In this document: piece by piece, positions 1-11,098 of the stretch
Position numbering within the stretch: the first letter of the stretch is position 1
How the letters are laid out: each line of letters starts with the position of its first letter
Source of the DNA: Gloeophyllum trabeum ATCC 11539
Lineage: Eukaryota > Basidiomycota > Agaricomycetes > Gloeophyllales > Gloeophyllaceae
Length of the DNA stretch: 64,000 nt
Reading direction: 5' to 3'
Assembly: GCF_000344685.1 (NCBI RefSeq)
Contig: NW_006920418.1
Span: 1,047,714 to 1,111,713, forward strand
Program-made: the position numbers and the translations under genes
Notes under the pieces: generated by a model
Database searches by the model: none
Seen by the model: only the letters and a program-made list of their open reading frames with translations
What the model was told of the DNA's origin: nothing

Positions 1-876
1 AGCATATACCCTTGGACATAGGTGAGTATTCGCATATCTGGACATTTTATATGCATAGAGGAACATTAACACGAGTCAACATGTAATAGTAATATTTAGG
101 ATTTTTATTTTTATTTTTCCGAGGCTTTATACGGTGCGATCGGCCGCCGCCGTTGAGGACAGTGAGCGCGGCATTCCTGACGGCGATGACGCTCGAACAA
201 AGCACCTAAGTGATGGCGCGTATAGGCTAGCTCGATTGTATGATGTTGATGAATTTAATGAAATTTATTCCATATTTTTATGACTACATACAAGTGCTAT
301 AGCTATGCTCATCGTCGGCGACGACGACGACGGGCCTACCGACGAGGTGCCGGAGAGGCGGGACGCAGCCTCGAAGAAGCGGCGCGCCTGTGTCACCAGA
401 CACGTGGCGGTACGCCTAGGGTTGGGGTCTGCTACCAGACTTCTACCCGGACCGCGGCCGGAAGCGGCAAGGGCATGCTGGTCGTCGGGGAAGACAGCGA
501 GGACGGGGCGTCGAGCAGAGTAGCGAACGGCCTTATTATACTAGTGTAGGCGGTGACGTGTACTGTATGTAGACCGATGCTCGAGCGTTGAAGTCAAGGG
601 GGACGCGGTGGGGTACCCAGGGGGGGCGTTCAGGTGGGGTGGCAAAATAAGGTTTTCAAGACCCCTTGGTCTCGCGTCTTGGGGCGTAGTCCCAAGTCTA
701 ACGGGTCTCGCTTTTGGTGCCACTCGGGTGGGTGTATGGGCCTGTGCGTCGTTGCAGACATAATAGCTATTCATGATCGTTTTTAATCCCATTGTGGGGG
801 CTCCCTCTGAGACGGACCCGATGTCGTAGTATAAAGCTCAAGCTCTTCCTGCAGCATAGGACATTGCATCACCACC
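1..876. other. Intergenic left edge, no supported gene
   Basis: No reading frame here resembles a known family. The stretch from about 300 to 400 is rich in CGA/CGG triplets and opens short arginine-rich frames on the plus strand, which I read as compositional accident. The last 60 bases contain a TATA-like stretch (tataaagctc near 830) that may serve the gene starting at 877. Confidence 0.5.
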
Positions 877-3146
877 ATGTTCCTCTCCGAGATCTCTCGC
901 ATTCTCGCAGATAGCCCGGAGCTATCGAATGTACTCACTTACGATGATCTGACCCGTTTTATCGATATCGTGCGCTGGAAGAGGGAAGATATTGCATCAG
1001 TACAACCCTCCTTCATCTCCGGACCGCCCGAATACCTGCCCACAGCTTACCATCACTTCTTTGCTGCTGCGTTTTCTCTTGGCCAAGACGAGGTGCAGCT
1101 GCTGTGGACTAAACTTCGCATACTAGCATGGGGATCCGAGGACGATACCCAAGATGGGGAGCTAGAAAGTCGAGCTAAAGCCCTTATTCCCCTATTCTTG
1201 AAGCATGCACTTCAGTATGATATCGGTGAGTGCAATCACATGGTACAAATCCTGTAGACTGATCCAGGGACTAGGATTCTACAACTTCCGGCCACCCGCT
1301 CGCGTATGCACCGATTCGCATTGCGATCGAGAACTGCGATCTATGCCGGGCATTTTCAGGCCCCGCGAACTAACGGAACCACTATCCTACAAGGCTGTCT
1401 ACTTCTCCAAGGATCTTGGACCTATGCCAGTCTGGTGCACCTCACTGTATTGCCGCCGTGCGTGCTTTTCCTTGCGAAATCCCTCAAATGCTGATCAGAT
1501 CGGTTCATAGACTGTAATACCCGATACTATCCCAACTTCTACGTCCACGACAAAGCAACTACACGGACATATTACCGGGGCATTCCTGATGTCATCCAAA
1601 GTGCCCAGCATGCTTTCTTTTCTCGTGATCTCTGCGAGCTTTTCGCTACGCTTAACGTGGTCTCATGGTGTGTATCAAAACTTTCCTCTATCCTCTACCT
1701 ACTTATAAGGCTTATTAGGACATCAGCAACAAATTGCGCTCGTATCCACAACTTGATGCTCTCACCGATGTCATATTCGTTGCTGATGCCTGAAGACTGG
1801 CCTGTGAAGTTGCCCCTTGATGTGGACAAGGTGTGGGACGCTTTCTTCCTCTATTCATTGCTCTTGGATCATGACGAGAGGCACACTTGTCTCGAGCTTC
1901 GTCATGATGCACCGAGTCAATGGGAGCGTCTCAGACCTGCCGTCCGCGCCCGCAATCTTGCTATGGCTGGCCCAGGACAGCCAGAATGGAACCATGCTTG
2001 CGATCTCTGCTGTTGGGTTTCCGAAGATGAAGAGGGACAACTCTGTAAGTAAGGTTTATTTGTTGATTTAGCTGAGCTGCTCACATCGAGAGATAGGGGC
2101 GGTCAGATCTGTTGTTACAGATGGGGTTAGTATTGGTCATCCCTGTTGTGCTGTACACGACTGCCAAGAGCCGTTGATGCCCATGAAGGGTGCCCGATAT
2201 TGTCGGTTACATGCTGGATATGAGACCAAATGCGCTGTGATATCTTGCGACAAGGCTGCCGAGGTAGGCTTTGCAACCTGCGCTACGAAGGAGCACCGCG
2301 AAATGGAGAAGCACAAGACACAGGCTGGGAAAGCAATGTTCCAGCTCAAGCGTCGACTCGAGCGCCTTCACGTCTCACAGACCCATGATTCCTTATCGAC
2401 TTCTGCACCAGTGGACGATCCTCTGTATTCTCTCGACGTCGAAGGCACTGGCACAGCTGATGAAGAAGCTACTATCGATAGCGAGGATGTACCAGCTTTG
2501 TGTAATGGGAAGCCCCCCACGGGTAACCGCAAGTATAAGGCCCAGTTCGGTAGAAGACGTACACATAACGAGGAACTGTGTGTTACTTCGTGTGGTGTCA
2601 TTATCGGGCGCGCTACGTTCTTTGGTTCAGAGGCACCTAATGGTGTTCGTGTGAGTAGTCGCTCAACTAGCTACTCCACACTGCTCACATCTATTATAGG
2701 TATTCTTGATGAAGCTTTTCCCGAAAAAGCGATCTCTTCCGCAAGTATTATGGCATGATAATAACTGCCAAATACAAGCTATGCTCGCTAATGATCCAGA
2801 GGACTTACAGAAATACTTTGAATATTGTGCGATGCCAGTTGATGTCTTCCACTTCAAGTCCAAGCATAGAGAGAGCGATATTGCTTGCAACGCGTACTGC
2901 AATCCCTATATCTGGGAGGATCTGCGAACAGAGGAGGGTACCTGGCGCTTCAATTCCTCCGCTGCTGAACAGGCGAATGCGTGGTTTGGAGGCTATCAGT
3001 CCATGGTCAGGGAGATGGATGTTGATAGGTATAACTTCTTCTTAGACGAGATGATCAAGAGGCGCAACCGGCTCGTGATAGCAGAGCTGGATCGTAGGGG
3101 GCGTCGGCCTTACAACATCCCTAGGGAGGATCTCTTATCAGACTAG
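877..3146 (+). CDS. KDZ-transposon-associated CxC5/CxC6 protein
   Basis: Six exons join in frame (877-1225, 1275-1457, 1511-1667, 1719-2044, 2097-2650, 2700-3146) and give about 671 residues. The N-terminal third (FRPPARVC, then a CxC pair and YYPNFYVHDKATTRTYY) fits the CxC5 cysteine cluster described next to KDZ (Kyakuja-Dileera-Zisupton) transposases in fungi. The middle Cys/His array (HPCCAVHDCQEPLMPMKGA and CRLHAGYETKC) fits CxC6. The C-terminal half, with KAQFGRRRTHNE, DVFHFKSKH and FNSSAAEQANAWFGGY, is the conserved block of this family and probably a transposase-like core. The frame is intact, so the gene may be live. No terminal repeats or transposase partner were found nearby. The family assignment is recall; the splice sites are read from sequence. 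Confidence 0.8.
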
Positions 3147-3295
3147 GTGGTTTTTCAGAAGCATATTTTCTAGTCTACAGAGGAAAATCTATTGTAGCTG
3201 TCTAGGGTCATCAAGTGTCGTGAAGTTCGTAATGTCATCAAGTTCATAATGTCGTAAACTACTTTAAGCAGCCATTCATACAGAATCATACCCTT

Positions 3296-6200
3296 CTAGT
3301 CCGAATCAATCTCAAAGACAGTACGACCCCCATCATTTACCATCTGGAAACCGTCCATATGACCTGCGAATAGAGGCAAGTCCGTGCCTGCCAAAGTCAA
3401 GTTGATTTCAGCTTGTTCGACCTTGACTTCCTGAGATGATCCAGTACTTGCATTGCCAACACCTGCATTGCTTGCGTCCGAGCCCGACGAGCCATCGGTG
3501 CTGACCTCCGGGGTTTGACCAAGCACTGCAAACTGGGATTCTTCAATCTCTCTATTGATTTTCCCGACAACATGAGAGATAGAGCGCTGCAGCCGGTTGA
3601 CGTGAGGGTCATCCCCAGTACCCGGGTGTGCAAAGCTCCCGAAACGCATGCTCTCCTGTAAAACAACAATTGCGGTCTCCCAGTCGACTGAGAGATCCTC
3701 TTGGATGAGACGAACGGTGACCTCCGGGATCAGGACATCGGTGATCAGAGCATTGTAGCTCAATGGCCGGACATGGGACAGATCTGTGGGGCCGTCAGGT
3801 ATCATCTGCTCGAGTGTCATCTGTATGATAATCCTCCCTGTACCTCCGTAGCTAGAAAGGGATAAATCTGTAAACTCAGTGCATCAAGGAGTAGTACTGC
3901 AATACTCACTAGCCAGCACTGTGTCCTTTAAACCGAACGTACTGAGCACCCAAGGACTCGACCTGGAGGCTGCTGGAACCAGGGGTGTAGAGCATCCGGG
4001 TCTCATTGAAGAACAGACTTCGCTTGGGGTCAGAGATGATGCTCAGCACGACCGCATGAAGGTTCCAAATACGGTCCCAAAGTGACGCAAAGTCAGGCTT
4101 CATAGGCCAACCATTAGCAAGAGCATTGGGAAGCTCCTCAGCTTCCCATCGGTGTAGCTCGCAGAAATCAGAGTACACGCGGAAGGATTCTGCGCGTCGG
4201 TGATTTGGGTTCACTGGAGATGGATCAGGCCAGGTGATCCTCTCGAGACTTTGCTGCATCTTCTCCATCCGAGCGCTCGGACTGAACAAAAGCTTCTCGT
4301 CGCAAAAAGGACAGCGCAGAGCGTCCACATCACCATCTATATGGTCCAGTGGAGCACAACTGGTAAGCAGACTTATATAGATTACCGACCAATACTCATG
4401 ACGAACCTGAGTCCGAGCTCAAATCAGCTGTTTCAGGCACACGAATGCTTGCCTCTGGAGCTTGAGGCGTAGTGTCCTTGTCCGGGGTTATGACTCTGGC
4501 TTTGCCTTTATTGGACTTCAGAGCTGGAGTCCACGAGATTGAAGAATCACTCTCTGACGAGCTGTCCGATGAAGCGTCCGACACTAGATCAGACACCAAG
4601 GTCTTCAGTGCTCTCAGGAATTTCTTCCATTTCCCAGCACTCTGTCGGCCGTGGTCCAGGAAACAATGCCGAAGATCTTGTGGTACTTGATCACTGTTCC
4701 ATAGGTTCTTGTATTTATTATACGTGGTCTTTGCCATGCATACACCAAACACCTTTTTGAAAGAGACCTTATAGGGCGTCTTGCGAGACTCTTTCAGTTG
4801 TTCCGTCTTCCGAAGTCCCTCATCGATCTCAATCACATAAAAGTCGTGAGGCCATGACCGGTCCTTCTTGGGGAGACCGAGTGGGAACGGAGCTGGCGCA
4901 CGACTCCGCTTCGCAACCGCAGGTACCACCTTTTTCTTGATGGTATTGTAGCTTGATCGATCTTCGGTATTACCTTGCACTGGCAGAGATGGCGGCGAGA
5001 TGAAGATATGATGGTGCTTGTCTGTACGATCTAGTTCATGAAGGGCAATTGACACCGGCGTTGTCTTCGGCACCTTCCGGGATGACGGGACAGCCGAAGA
5101 GGGACTGGTGTGCCGCTTGATGCCATTCGTCCTTCCACACTGCTCCTCCATCTCGTCTTCAATCTGAGGGCAGTTTGTGAGGATCGTACGTACATCTGGG
5201 CGGAGGCGGAGCAAAGTCGAATGGCTTGTCTCCACGGTGATAACAGTCCGGATATCTATTGTCAACCATTTCCTCTGACGAGCATCCCATTTATCGATAA
5301 GTGATGTCGGAGTGAGCATGAAAGGAACGAGGAATTCAGGCCCAAAGGATTCAAGCATGACCTTCGGATAGGTCTCGACATGACGGTGGAGCCGGAGGGG
5401 CTCAACTCCGTTCTAATGCAAAGCTACATTAGTAAAGACACGGAAATAATCCTAGGTGACTCACCTCGAACCAAATAATAAATGTAACTGTCTTCTTCGA
5501 CGCTTCAACCATGTCCTCATTTCTTGACTTATTGCTCTTCGCTTTGACTTGGTCATCTCGGGCGCTATTATACTCTTGCGCCCATAGACGCGATACCGGT
5601 GTTGCAAGGCTATGTTCATGACGGTTCCCGGGAGCACGCCGAGATCCTTGGGTAGAGGAGACTCGCAACACATGGTCAAGGTCACCGACCCGTTGTGTGC
5701 GTGCCGCCGGTTGCACCTGCCCCTGCTGTGATCCGTTAGTCGAAGCTGTCCGGCTTCAAGTTTGGACATTCGAGTTGGAGTGTTGCACAGCCGCAACCCG
5801 GGATACACCTAGTGCCAGAGCGCCAATACCCTGAGACCGTCCAGCCTGGGAGGATTGCGATTGCCGCGGCTGCAACCCTTCGAATACACCGCTCGGGGTT
5901 TGTGTATTCAGACCACTCCCTGCCAGATATTGTGGCGTATATGATGGACTAGGGGGCAGAGGATTGAGCGGGTAGGTTAACGGGGGTGGTGTGGGTCGTC
6001 TCTGCTGCTGCTGCACTCGATTAGAAGTGGGAGAAGTCGAAAGTCTTGCTACATCGCGTGGGATGTCGCAAGACAGCACAGCGTGAGCGATGCAGTGGGC
6101 TCGCAAGACACCGCGCGCTTCGGCAGAGGCCCGCGAGCGTACACAACACCCTTTGCACAGGCGCTCAATGCACTGTCTATGGCCCCTCGTCCTTGTTCCT

Positions 6201-6638
6201 GTTCTGGAGCAGCAGTTGGGCGTAGAGCAATCAATCGCGCCAGGCGAAAGTCGAGGAAGAGCAGAAACGGGTGGAGCGGGACGTAGAATATGATCCTTAC
6301 GGAGCTTCCTGGTGTCGTACGTCGGGAATCTTCGCAAGAGATTCAGGCGGGATGCAAGGAGCTCTGCATCATCCCACGCGTATGCTTGTGAGGTTAGGAA
6401 AAACGTGTAATGACAGACTTGTACGTTCGTGCACTGAATATGGGCATAATTTAGTCGTAAAATTGCAGGAGAGTGGCAAAAATATGCTTACCGACTGGCA
6501 CATACGGCCTCGATCTGCTGCTCGGTCACCGGAGCCAGCGAAGGGACGGATGTTGCCCATGACAGCCTGGCACTCTGGGCATTGATCGAGAGGTTGGACA
6601 ATAGGATCAGGGAGGTTGTACTCGGAGTATTGGCTCAT
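3296..6638 (-). CDS. GRF-like zinc finger / RTC4-like domain protein
   Basis: The start at 6638 opens with a Cys-x2-Cys segment and RPFAGSGDRAADRGR, a GRF-type zinc-finger-like motif. A second Cys cluster (QCIERLCKGCC) follows, then a Pro/Gln-rich linker, a middle region beginning near 5690, and an acidic Ser/Asp tract near 4400-4560. The last third has CPFCDEKLLFSP, FCELHRWEAEELP and, after a splice near 3850-3905, YYGGTGRIII and LIPEVTVRLIQEDL. These are hallmarks of the RTC4-like domain (restriction of telomere capping protein 4). An apparent stop around 5757 lies in a clean 63-nt intron, so it is not a break. Such multidomain proteins are common and variable in mushroom genomes. Their function is unknown, and a nucleic-acid role is only inferred. 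The gene converges on the CxC5/CxC6 gene. Confidence 0.75.
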
Positions 6639-7507
6639 CTAAAAGAAATACCAAGTAGAAGACTTTGGAGCACTGTGCTGTTGAGAGGTGATTGGAATGG
6701 GGACTGTCGAAATGGAGTCTCTCAACCGTCTTTATAGCTTGTTGTGCCACTCGAGGCATGCTTAGACCCAAGTCAGACATTCCTGCAACGGTGCCACCTG
6801 ATGGCGAAGGGTAGTATTGAACAAAAGAGTCGGCCAAAGCGTCGGGTAAAGCGTCGGGCGCTGTGGCGGCGGATGCTTGGTACAGACGCGACTACATTCC
6901 CGCTACCGTAGGTAGTGGGTCTTGGACCCCCCGGCCGTTCGCAGGTTTCCTGCGATCGTTTCAAGATCTACGCGATCTATTTGACACTATTTGGCTCTTA
7001 ACCGTATATGGCGGACGGCAGGGCCGGCACACGGCTTTGGACCAATCAAAGATGGGGTCCTCAAAGGACCCCGATAGTAGGGCCACGTGGCATCTCTCTT
7101 TCCATTTTTAGCCAAGGTGGCGGATAGCTGGTCAAGGGACTGAAGAGAACAGGCATGACCTAGCTTGGGGCGTTGGAGATGCGGTCTCCAGGTGAAAGCA
7201 GCATACTTCAATGTCAGCTGTTTTACATAAATGACTTGTATACTCAGAACCTGAGGGAGGAGTGAGTGGACATCTCTTCAAATCGTTGAGGTGAATGCTC
7301 AGTCGGAAATAATGGCTGGAACACAACTGCTTTCGCAAAATAAATATATTAGTATATGATGCTGCTCAGGATGTCAAGTTCTCAGCTTGCTACCAAATCT
7401 TATCTATGTCTACGGTAGCGGGCTCTGCCGCTCGCACGGCCCTACCGCCTTATATGACGTCGGCGTGCGCAGGACGCGTCAGGCATCAGGTGATAATTAC
7501 CGCGTTC

Positions 7508-7530
7508 TACACGTGAGGACCTCACGTGTA
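7508..7530. promoter_or_regulatory. Inverted pair of CACGTG E-boxes
   Basis: Two 11-base arms (tacacgtgagg and its exact reverse complement) are separated by a single base, placing two CACGTG boxes back to back. It sits 220 bp upstream of TSC13. CACGTG is bound by bHLH factors in fungi; binding here is inferred. Confidence 0.55.
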
Positions 7531-7534
7531 TTGA

Positions 7535-7565
7535 GCGTTCGCGGCCGGGGTTCGCGAACGCGTTC
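7535..7565. promoter_or_regulatory. CG-rich hairpin and overlapping palindrome
   Basis: The 9-base arms gcgttcgcg and cgcgaacgc flank a 9-base spacer. The right arm overlaps a perfect 10-base palindrome, gaacgcgttc. The position five bases after the E-box pair suggests one regulatory cluster. Confidence 0.45.
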
Positions 7566-7750
7566 GGCGGCGTCACCTCCCAGTGGGGTCGACTTTCTGT
7601 CACATCTGGAAGACTGGAACGCTTGTGGTCACACTCACGTGAATAGGCGTCACCCAAAAGTTGTGTCACACTAGCTCGACTCCGAGTCCCTGGCTTTGTT
7701 GCTCGGTGGCATCGGTCATTCATTATCGCGAAACCTTGCGTACGTCTGAC

Positions 7751-9128
7751 ATGGTCAGCATTACCGTCAGTGCTGCCGGGAAGCCGCTTTCTGTCGCAAG
7801 GGGTCTCCCAGTGGATCTCGATATTCCAAACAAGAATGCCGAAGATGTTACTGTGGCAGATATCAAGCAAGCCCTGGCCGCCAAGTTCCCGAAGGTGCCT
7901 CCAATGCGCTCAATCATAGCATCGATACTGACGTTATTTAAGCTCTATGCGTTCAGGCAAAAGATTACCCTGAAGGGCCAAACCAAAATGCTCTCTGATG
8001 ACATGAAAATCGCCGAGGCTGCAGGGGGCCCAGTGAATGAAGTGAGCGTGAAGGACCTGGGACCTCAGATCAGTTGGCGCACGGTCTTCTTGGTGGAATA
8101 TGTGAGAACACTCAGTATTGTATAATGGATGCCTCTGCTCATCGCATGATGCGTTAGGCGGGTCCTATGGTGATACATCCCCTTATTTATCATTTACCCC
8201 GACTTTTCTATGGTGGACCTGTCCAGCACAGTCTGCTACAACAGTGAGTACTGTGTTCTTGGGCCTAAAACTCTCACTAAGCCAGGTCAGATATGTATAT
8301 GGTCTCGTCATGTTGCACTTCGCCAAGCGTGAATTGGAGACGTTATTGTAAGTAGCGTCGCGCGTCCTTCGTTGACCAGGTCTGAAGTAGGCTGGTACGC
8401 CAGCGTGCACCGATTCTCGCATGATACGATGCCTGCTCGCAACATCTTGAAGAAGTGGGTCTCGTACCTTTCAGTTATGAATCTTCCTGACTGTCGTTTG
8501 CAATTTGCAGCTCAGCGCATTATCATCTCTTGAGCGGTTAGTTAAAACTATTCTCGTATAACTGGAATTAAGACTGAAGTGTGGCGCAAAAGGCCTTGCG
8601 CTCGCATACGCGATATATAGCCCTACATACTCAGCAGCATCTCCGTACATTCGGGGGACTATTCGAGATGACCTCCGCTTCATATGGGGCTGCACGGCTC
8701 TGTGGCTCGTAAGTGACATACGTCCGCTACCATTACACCGACGTCTTGATACTCATCGACACAGTTCTCTGAGCTCTCCAACTTGAGCACCCACTTGACT
8801 CTGCGCAATCTGCGTCCTCCTGGCACCCGCCAGCGAGCCATCCCTTACGGATACGGGTTCAACCTGGTTTCCTGTCCGAATTACTTCTTCGAATGCCTGG
8901 CGTGGACAAGTGTCGCCGCGATGACGGGCAGCTGGGTCGGTGAGTGATAATGGCGCCGTTTGTCTTGTAGATCTTCCCTATTGAGCGCCTGCTGTAGCAT
9001 GGATCTTCGTCCTCGTGTCCACGGGGCAGATGGCGCAATGGGCAATCAAGAAACATAGAGGCTATAGGAAAGAGTTTGGTGACAAATACCCGAGGGGGAG
9101 GAAGGTTATGTTCCCCTTCGTCTTCTAA
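7751..9128 (+). CDS. TSC13: Very-long-chain enoyl-CoA reductase
   Basis: Nine exons (7751-7894, 7943-8101, 8158-8243, 8291-8347, 8404-8454, 8511-8536, 8593-8708, 8765-8939, 8998-9128) close in frame to 314 residues, the usual family length. The enzyme does the last step of the fatty-acid elongation cycle in the ER membrane, reducing trans-2-enoyl-CoA with NADPH. The N-terminus is a ubiquitin-like fold typical of TSC13/TECR (VTVADIKQALAAKFPK). KDLGPQISWRTVFLVEY, AKRELETLFVHRFSHDTMP and the C-terminal steroid-5-alpha-reductase-type block GYRKEFGDKYPRGRK are all conserved. The first intron is only 48 nt, has no stop and keeps the frame, so it could be mistaken for coding sequence. The product also feeds sphingolipid synthesis. 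Assignment is firm. Confidence 0.95.
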
Positions 9129-9581
9129 GGATTGATCGGCGCGGCTTACGTATCTACACTATTTCATTGCTGTAATCATATAAGTACTGATTTCCGCTAT
9201 TCCGGACCGGTCGGGAGTTGTGAAGTTGTCTCCTACAATCAGGGTAGGAGCAGGTCTGAGGGCCTGAGCGCTGCTTTCGTGAACGATGCCGACGTCGACG
9301 TTCCGTTAGCATTATTCGGGGTGGGGACTCTGCACTTTGGGATTATGGCCACGGCAGGATGAAGACGCTGTGTTCAATTCAAACTTTAGGATAGCAGCCA
9401 CCTTCGATACGAAAATAGGCAATCAGCGACCCCAACGTCTTCTCCATACAAGATCTCAAGAAGAGGGCCTTGTGGAATACCTGGGCAGAGCTGGAGCCAT
9501 GGATGCATGTCAGCTGACGGGGAAGGTGAGATGTCGACTTCAAGGTCCGCGAAGTTTGTATGCTCGCGCCCTCCACGCGTC
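9129..9581. other. Intergenic region between TSC13 and the transposon
   Basis: No supported gene. Short frames on both strands do not match anything I recognise. The right end supplies one of the two target-site copies of the element that follows. Confidence 0.4.
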
Positions 9582-9591
9582 TGCCTCACCG
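9582..9591. repeat. Left target-site duplication
   Basis: The 10 bases tgcctcaccg occur here and again exactly at 11089-11098, directly outside the inverted ends of the element between them. Confidence 0.65.
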
Positions 9592-9685
9592 GTCTTGGGC
9601 AATACGACCCCTCGAAAAAGCAATCCCACGACTTGCTGACTAAGACAAGTCAGCACTGTTGGATTTATACCCCCTTGTGGTGGCA

Positions 9686-9770
9686 CAGGCGTCTTCCGTG
9701 TGGCCTAGCGGGTCTGCGTTGCGGCTGAGGCTTGTGGATCTGGGTTCAAATCCTGACGCCTGCATTTTTT
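9686..9770 (+). other. tRNA-like Pol III promoter unit, first copy
   Basis: An A box (tggcctagcgg, 9701-9711) and a B box (ggttcaaatcc, 9743-9753) are followed by T6 at 9765. An 8-bp perfect stem, caggcgtc/gacgcctg, encloses them. A standard cloverleaf does not form, because the acceptor stem set by the A box does not pair. It is therefore a tRNA-derived relic or SINE-like head rather than a working tRNA gene. Confidence 0.4.
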
Positions 9771-9842
9771 GTTGGTTTGTACCAATGTTCTACCTACTTC
9801 CTGTATGTTTTTTCTTCGCACTGCGGAGGGGTGGTTAGGAAG

Positions 9843-9997
9843 TTTGGGTTAGGGTAGGTTAGGGTAAGTGGGGGGTCCGGGGGGAACCCCCCGGTTGGTT
9901 AAGGTTCGGGTTAGGGTGAGGTGGTTAGGGTATGGTTTACAGGATATCGATAAAGGGGGGGTCCGGGGGGAACGCCCCGGGTTGGTTAAGGTCTGGG
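9843..9997 (+). repeat. Telomere-like and G-rich repeat block, first copy
   Basis: Several TTAGGG and near-TTAGGG strings occur. Two copies of a G-rich hairpin unit (ggggggtccggggggaac followed by a C-rich arm and gttggttaaggt) start near 9870 and 9955. It lies inside the transposon, so it is not a chromosome end. Confidence 0.6.
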
Positions 9998-10117
9998 TTT
10001 TCATATAAAATATGCTCTGGGAGTGATTTGATATGCTAGGACTGTCTCCTAGCGTCGGGAACAGTGACAGCCACGACGCTTGCCATATTTGTAGTGCTTT
10101 GTCAGCTTATTCGTGGG

Positions 10118-10541
10118 NNNNNNNNNNNNNNNNNNNNNNNNNNNNNNNNNNNNNNNNNNNNNNNNNNNNNNNNNNNNNNNNNNNNNNNNNNNNNNNNNNN
10201 NNNNNNNNNNNNNNNNNNNNNNNNNNNNNNNNNNNNNNNNNNNNNNNNNNNNNNNNNNNNNNNNNNNNNNNNNNNNNNNNNNNNNNNNNNNNNNNNNNNN
10301 NNNNNNNNNNNNNNNNNNNNNNNNNNNNNNNNNNNNNNNNNNNNNNNNNNNNNNNNNNNNNNNNNNNNNNNNNNNNNNNNNNNNNNNNNNNNNNNNNNNN
10401 NNNNNNNNNNNNNNNNNNNNNNNNNNNNNNNNNNNNNNNNNNNNNNNNNNNNNNNNNNNNNNNNNNNNNNNNNNNNNNNNNNNNNNNNNNNNNNNNNNNN
10501 NNNNNNNNNNNNNNNNNNNNNNNNNNNNNNNNNNNNNNNNN
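10118..10541. other. Assembly gap (424 N)
   Basis: Run of undetermined bases. Reading frames across it are meaningless. The sequences abutting both sides are copies of the same 0.5 kb. Confidence 1.
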
Positions 10542-10623
10542 ACGACCCCTCGAAAAAGCAATCCCACGACTTGCTGACTAAGACAAGTCAGCACTGTTGG
10601 ATTTATACCCCCTTGTGGTGGCA

Positions 10624-10708
10624 CAGGCGTCTTCCGTGTGGCCTAGCGGGTCTGCGTTGCGGCTGAGGCTTGTGGATCTGGGTTCAAATCCTGACGCCTG
10701 CATTTTTT
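10624..10708 (+). other. tRNA-like Pol III promoter unit, second copy
   Basis: Same sequence as the first copy, offset by 938 bases, with A box, B box and T6 tract. It is either a true second copy or the same locus assembled twice across the gap. Confidence 0.4.
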
Positions 10709-10780
10709 GTTGGTTTGTACCAATGTTCTACCTACTTCCTGTATGTTTTTTCTTCGCACTGCGGAGGGGTGGTTAGGAAG

Positions 10781-10936
10781 TTTGGGTTAGGGTAGGTTAG
10801 GGTAAGTGGGGGGTCCGGGGGGAACCCCCCGGTTGGTTAAGGTTCGGGTTAGGGTGAGGTGGTTAGGGTATGGTTTACAGGATATCGATAAAGGGGGGGT
10901 CCGGGGGGGAACGCCCCGGGTTGGTTAAGGTCTGGG
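10781..10936 (+). repeat. Telomere-like and G-rich repeat block, second copy
   Basis: Repeats the first block with one additional G in a homopolymer near 10907. Confidence 0.55.
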
Positions 10937-11088
10937 TTTTCATATAAAATATGCTCTGGGAGTGATTTGATATGCTAGGACTGTCTCCTAGCGTCGGGAA
11001 CAGTGACAGCCACGACGCTTGCCATATTTGTAGTGCTTTGTCAGCTTATTCGTGGGATTGTTATTTCGAGGGGTCGTATTGTGCAAGT

Positions 11089-11098
11089 TGCCTCACCG
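11089..11098. repeat. Right target-site duplication
   Basis: The 10 bases tgcctcaccg, identical to 9582-9591, lie directly after the right inverted end. Confidence 0.65.

Larger units (their letters stand above)
6639..7750. promoter_or_regulatory. Divergent intergenic region between the RTC4-like gene and TSC13
   Basis: About 1.1 kb with no supported gene. It contains a CCAAT box (ggaccaatca near 7040) and several CACGTG sites. A compact cluster of palindromes, listed separately, lies about 200 bp before the TSC13 start. Confidence 0.5.
9592..11088. mobile_element. Non-autonomous TIR transposon (MITE-like), with assembly gap
   Basis: The left end (caatacgacccctcgaaa..gcaatcccacg from 9600) and the right end (reverse complement, ending near 11081) form inverted repeats of about 31 bases with two mismatches, and partly matching bases outside. 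A 10-bp direct repeat flanks them. There is no transposase frame. The interior carries tRNA-like Pol III boxes, telomere-like TTAGGG strings and G-rich hairpins. Bases 9604-10117 are nearly identical to 10542-11056 (one extra G in the second), on either side of a run of Ns. The real element may therefore be one copy of about 0.55 kb. A 10-bp duplication would fit a Mutator-like mobiliser better than hAT or Zisupton (8 bp), but that is inference. Confidence 0.75.

Noticed and set aside
280..549. Arginine-rich small protein at the left edge
   Set aside because: It arises from a CGA/CGG-rich tract, has a competing overlapping frame, and no recognisable relatives.
5740..5810. In-frame stop in the RTC4-like gene suggesting a pseudogene
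   Set aside because: A 63-nt GT-AG intron removes it and rejoins the reading frame.
9686..9770. Functional tRNA gene
   Set aside because: A and B boxes are present but the acceptor stem they define does not pair, so only a tRNA-like relic is supported.
9843..9997. A true telomere or chromosome end
   Set aside because: TTAGGG strings are few and irregular, lie inside a transposon with target duplications, and unique genes continue on both sides.
10033..10666. Open frames spanning the N run
   Set aside because: They are made of undetermined bases and have no meaning as proteins.
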